NCBI GenBank assembly: GCA_948470475.1
Contig: OX419336.1
Location: forward strand, 4,780,984 to 4,844,983
Length of the DNA stretch: 64,000 nt
Direction of reading: 5' to 3'
From: Galaxea fascicularis
Taxonomy: Eukaryota; Cnidaria; Anthozoa; Scleractinia; Euphylliidae
Shown here: one piece after another, positions 60,866 through 64,000 of the stretch
How the letters are laid out: each line of letters opens with the position of its first letter
How positions within the stretch are numbered: position 1 is the first letter of the stretch
Notes under the pieces: generated by a model
The model's database searches: none
What the model saw: the letters and a program-made list of their open reading frames with translations, nothing else
Told to the model about the DNA's origin: nothing
Position numbers and translations under genes: made by a program

Positions 60866-61145
60866 AAGGTCGATTTACACAGTACGATTTTTGCTCACGA
60901 CTGTCGCATGCAATTTCTGTAGCGCGCGCTGCTCGCGCCATGCAAAAAATCGTATACGACACTTGTCATTCAAGCTACCTATATGGCATGGTTTTAAAAC
61001 ATGATTCAAAATCCTACGACAAATTTTAGGCGACGTGCGTCTGTCGGAGAGACGTTGTATGAGCATTCACATGGCACAACTTTGTTCTACGTTCTGTCGC
61101 ATACGCCAAGACGTGCGCGACAAATCGTACCGTGTAAATCGGCCC
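60866..61145. mobile_element. TTAA-flanked MITE (block B)
   Basis: Orthologue of 16009-16272 with a 16-base extra stretch near the left end. Bounded on the right by TTAA at 61146-61149. Confidence 0.82.
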
Positions 61146-61271
61146 TTAATATATCGTTGCACTTAGTTTTTGGTACAATAAACGATCAAACAAACAGATT
61201 TTTTAGCGGTAACAACACTTCGGTCATTCTGCCCTGTCACATATTAAAAATGATGAGCACTGTTTTTTTTT

Positions 61272-61685
61272 TCAGACGAAATCATTCTTATTGTAATACT
61301 GTTTGCCTTTACGACCGTCTCTGCGTCCCAAGCTCGCATCAAATTTTACTCGGTAAAACTGGCAGTTCACTCGATTTGATCTTTCCCTGCTCGTTATTCC
61401 ATCGATGGACACTGAATTACACTCAGGCAGACGGGAGCAGCGTAACAAACATTCCATCACACTAGAGCCTGCGAATGCAGCAAGAACTTTGACACCTTGT
61501 TCCTCTTCTTGAGAGGGGAAGACTGGATGGAAGTGATCGTCTGTCAAAATGCAGATTAAAACTGAATAACGATATGTTTTAGAGTACCGTGCAGGTATAC
61601 TCCCTCTACATAATTTGCAAGGTATGCATTAGAGCATAACGACCGTGACGATGACATTGACGATCGCCCCGACGACTAAGTCAAC

Positions 61686-61730
<45 letters not shown>

Positions 61731-62587
61731 AGTGGTGGTGGTGGTGGTGGTGGTGGATTGTGATGGTGGTGGTGATGGTGATGATGTGTAACCAGGGCTT
61801 TTGTGGGGAGAATTAGCTCCACGGTTGAGCGAGAGGTGCCCTGTTACCTTTCGGGATCTTTTCACGTGGTGGATCTGACCTCCGTCGAGAAAAATGACGT
61901 TTATTGGAGATCTTCACTCATTTCGTTACAGGCAGAACTCAAAGCTCTACTGACAGGCTCATTGTCATAAATCAGTTGCAACCAATAATATTTGGACAAC
62001 TCATGCACTTACGTAAGCTTTTAGCAAATAGAGGAAATTCTTCACACCTTTACAACCTAATGCTGATTTACATTCTATAGCGTTACCCTAAGGACAGGTG
62101 GAAAACACCTAAATTACTCGCTTTATGATAAGAAACAATGCGATGTTTCCTAACTTTTCTTAAATCTCGTGCTGGAAAAACGTCCCGTAACAGATGACTG
62201 AAGATGATGGTGCTGCTGATGATGGTGACGGTGATGGTGAAAGAGGCTCACTGATGGTGACATTATGAATCACAGGACGTACCTTGACGTACCTTGTGTC
62301 TGCCAAACGGTTCTGTTCTGGACAGCGATGATTTCTTGCCGGCTCAGTGCTTTGCTATAGACCTGGATACAACAAATGCGCCCTTTGAAACAACTTTGGG
62401 GATTAGCATCGTCCTTCGCACCCAAACGCACTTCATAGTGGGTGTGCAACTCTACACTGCCAACGTTTACCTAAAAATAAACACACAAATCAAATCAAAT
62501 CAAAATCGAATCATTTTTATTTTAACTCGACAGCGTGAGGAGTGGTTGCCCAAATCTCCCAAGCCAGGGGCTCATGTACTAAACGTT

Positions 62588-62618
<31 letters not shown>

Positions 62619-64000
62619 GTGATGGTTTTTTGAGGAGAGGGGAAAATCGGAAAACCCGGAGAAACTCCTCTCGGAGCAGAGAAGAGATCCAACCACTTGG
62701 GCCACATTGGTGGCACTATCCCTGCTCACCACTGGGCCCTTAGATCACATTCTCCATTTTAATGATGGTGGTTTCTCTTGCAAATGTGAAACAACACTGG
62801 TGTATTTTTGCCACGTCAGTCAACCCTTTGAGGCCTTAAAACAAAATTATTATTATTTGTTAAAATATCATGCAAATTCGTCGTGTGTCATCCTGTCCTT
62901 AATCTCGTGACCATTCTGTTTTATAAAGCATTAAAATTACAAGGAGGAATTTGATGCTGACCATTCTTAGGGTTTAAGGAGTTAACAAATAAATTCCATT
63001 TAGCCGTGCGTGTGTATTCTGAACGCACGGATGACGTCATAAAGCAGGCGAGTCACATGACCAATGTGCTTACTACGTAGACGTCTTGACGTCCTCTTTG
63101 CGTTATCAGAGTATATATAAATCCACTGTCAAATGGAGTCTATTTGTTTATACATTGTATTTTCTACTTTCTTCTACTCATGACGTCATTCATGCGTCAA
63201 CACTTTAATCGCAAACTCTCCTAGACCAATCAAACCGCGAGGTTTACACCGTCTATTGTACAATGCGTACAGCTTCTCAAGTGTTTCCGGGATCCGGGTT
63301 ACAGTACTAAACTTTCCACTGTTTTGCGATCTTACAACGAAGGCCAGGCAAATTTTATAAAGAGCATGAATGACACATCCTTGCTTGTTACGGCGCCTTC
63401 AGTCCTTCAACTATCCGTAAGCCGAAAACTCCGGCAGGCAATCATTTATGCTCAGATTGATGGCTTGGTGGCAAAATAAGCACGATATTTTACTTATGAT
63501 AGCTTACGATTTTTTTTTCAAGAAAATAGAGAAATAAATGGACTGGAACTAAGTCAACTCAATTTTGTCTTACCTCTCGTCTTATCTCGCCGTTTACCCA
63601 GAGCCTCTTAACGCCTGATGAAAAATTATAAGTTACACCCACGTGGTTCCATGACTTTGAAAGTTCAGGGGAGGCCCAGGTGTCAAGCGGCCAGCCCCTC
63701 GATCGGGCTACGAAATTTCCGTTTTGTACAAGCCAGACGTGAAATCCCCAAGTAGCCCTCCCGTATGAAAAGATTGGTCCTTTCTCGTTTTCACGGCTCA
63801 CCCAGGCGAGAAATGTTATGGAATATCTGGTATCCAGACTACCGTGATTGGGTATCTCGATGTAACTATTAATGCTACCGGAGAACTGGTACGAGCCTTG
63901 TGGATGCCCGTGAGGACCTGGTGCGAGTTGTACATGGCTTGGTATCCCTGGAGGGTTTTTGTTGGGGCTCTCATCTTTTGTACCGTGTCGACCATTCAAA
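61272..64000 (-). CDS. LamG / PAN protein, partial (block B)
   Basis: Counterpart of 16395-20529, running off the window on its 5' side. LamG first half from 64000 to 63574 (continuing beyond), LamG second half 62470-62293, PAN exon 61540-61272 with stop TGA. Here PNKNPPGIPSH is in one frame, so the frameshift of block A is absent and the gene looks intact. The donor after the second LamG exon is followed by a 10-base tandem duplication repeating the donor sequence; either site would give the same exon if the first is used. Expected secreted LamG/PAN binding protein. The signal exon is outside the window. Confidence 0.82.
61687..61755. repeat. (GAT)n(GGT)n microsatellite
   Basis: GAT triplets passing into GGT triplets in the intron before the PAN exon; orthologue of 16806-16860 with a different repeat number. 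Confidence 0.9.

Larger units (their letters stand above)
44185..64000 (+). repeat. Segmental duplication, block B
   Basis: Counterpart of 1-19474 with the same gene order and strand. Differences from A: one 1.1-kb unit instead of two, no Penelope, private SINE-like, TTAA-type and Harbinger-like insertions, an expanded CT microsatellite and one inverted segment. Homology continues to the last base of the window. Confidence 0.95.

Noticed and set aside
1..64000. CRISPR arrays, bacterial operons, rRNA
   Set aside because: Introns, LINEs and animal domains show a eukaryotic nuclear sequence; no spaced identical repeats of CRISPR type were seen.

Overview
The window looks like nuclear DNA of an anthozoan cnidarian, most likely a stony coral. 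It is AT-rich and intron-bearing, and carries many short inverted-repeat elements, Penelope-like and LINE retroelement pieces, and (GAT)n microsatellites. Its exons encode secreted LamG, PAN/apple and C-type lectin domains next to the last exons of huntingtin. Genes were read by hand from splice sites, codon phase and protein similarity; no alignment or search was run.

The dominant structure is a large direct duplication. Bases 1 to about 19.5 kb (block A) are matched in the same orientation by 44185 to 64000 (block B), offset 44.2 to 44.6 kb and a few percent diverged by eye. Homology is already present at the first base and still present at the last, so the true unit is larger than the window shows. 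Each block holds, in order: the last exons of huntingtin (+ strand); a C-type-lectin/PAN gene (- strand); and a LamG/PAN gene (- strand). The blocks differ by many private transposon insertions with clean empty sites in the other block, a 1.1-kb tandem duplication (A only), and a 0.56-kb inversion. Block B huntingtin has lost the AG acceptor of one exon and the usual acceptor of another. Block A LamG carries a one-base frameshift in a G run.

Between the blocks (20 to 43 kb) lie a second LamG/PAN gene (22.1-25.3 kb, -), a decayed LINE (26.6-27.6 kb, -), two 2.3-kb direct repeats with palindromic ends (28.6-33.1 kb), a 5'-truncated LINE with a long open frame (35.5-37.8 kb, +), a LamG exon lacking the internal intron of its relatives (38.4-39.0 kb, -), and a long stretch of repeat-derived or featureless DNA.

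The lectin-like genes form a local family built from exchangeable phase-1 exons: one ligand-binding module (LamG or CTLD) followed by a last exon encoding a PAN domain and the stop codon. They are probably secreted recognition or mucus/matrix proteins. The CTLD has changed much faster between the two blocks than huntingtin, almost entirely at amino-acid-changing sites and most densely in a loop beside its WND motif. The main uncertainty is whether the two blocks are real paralogues or two divergent haplotypes joined by the assembler.
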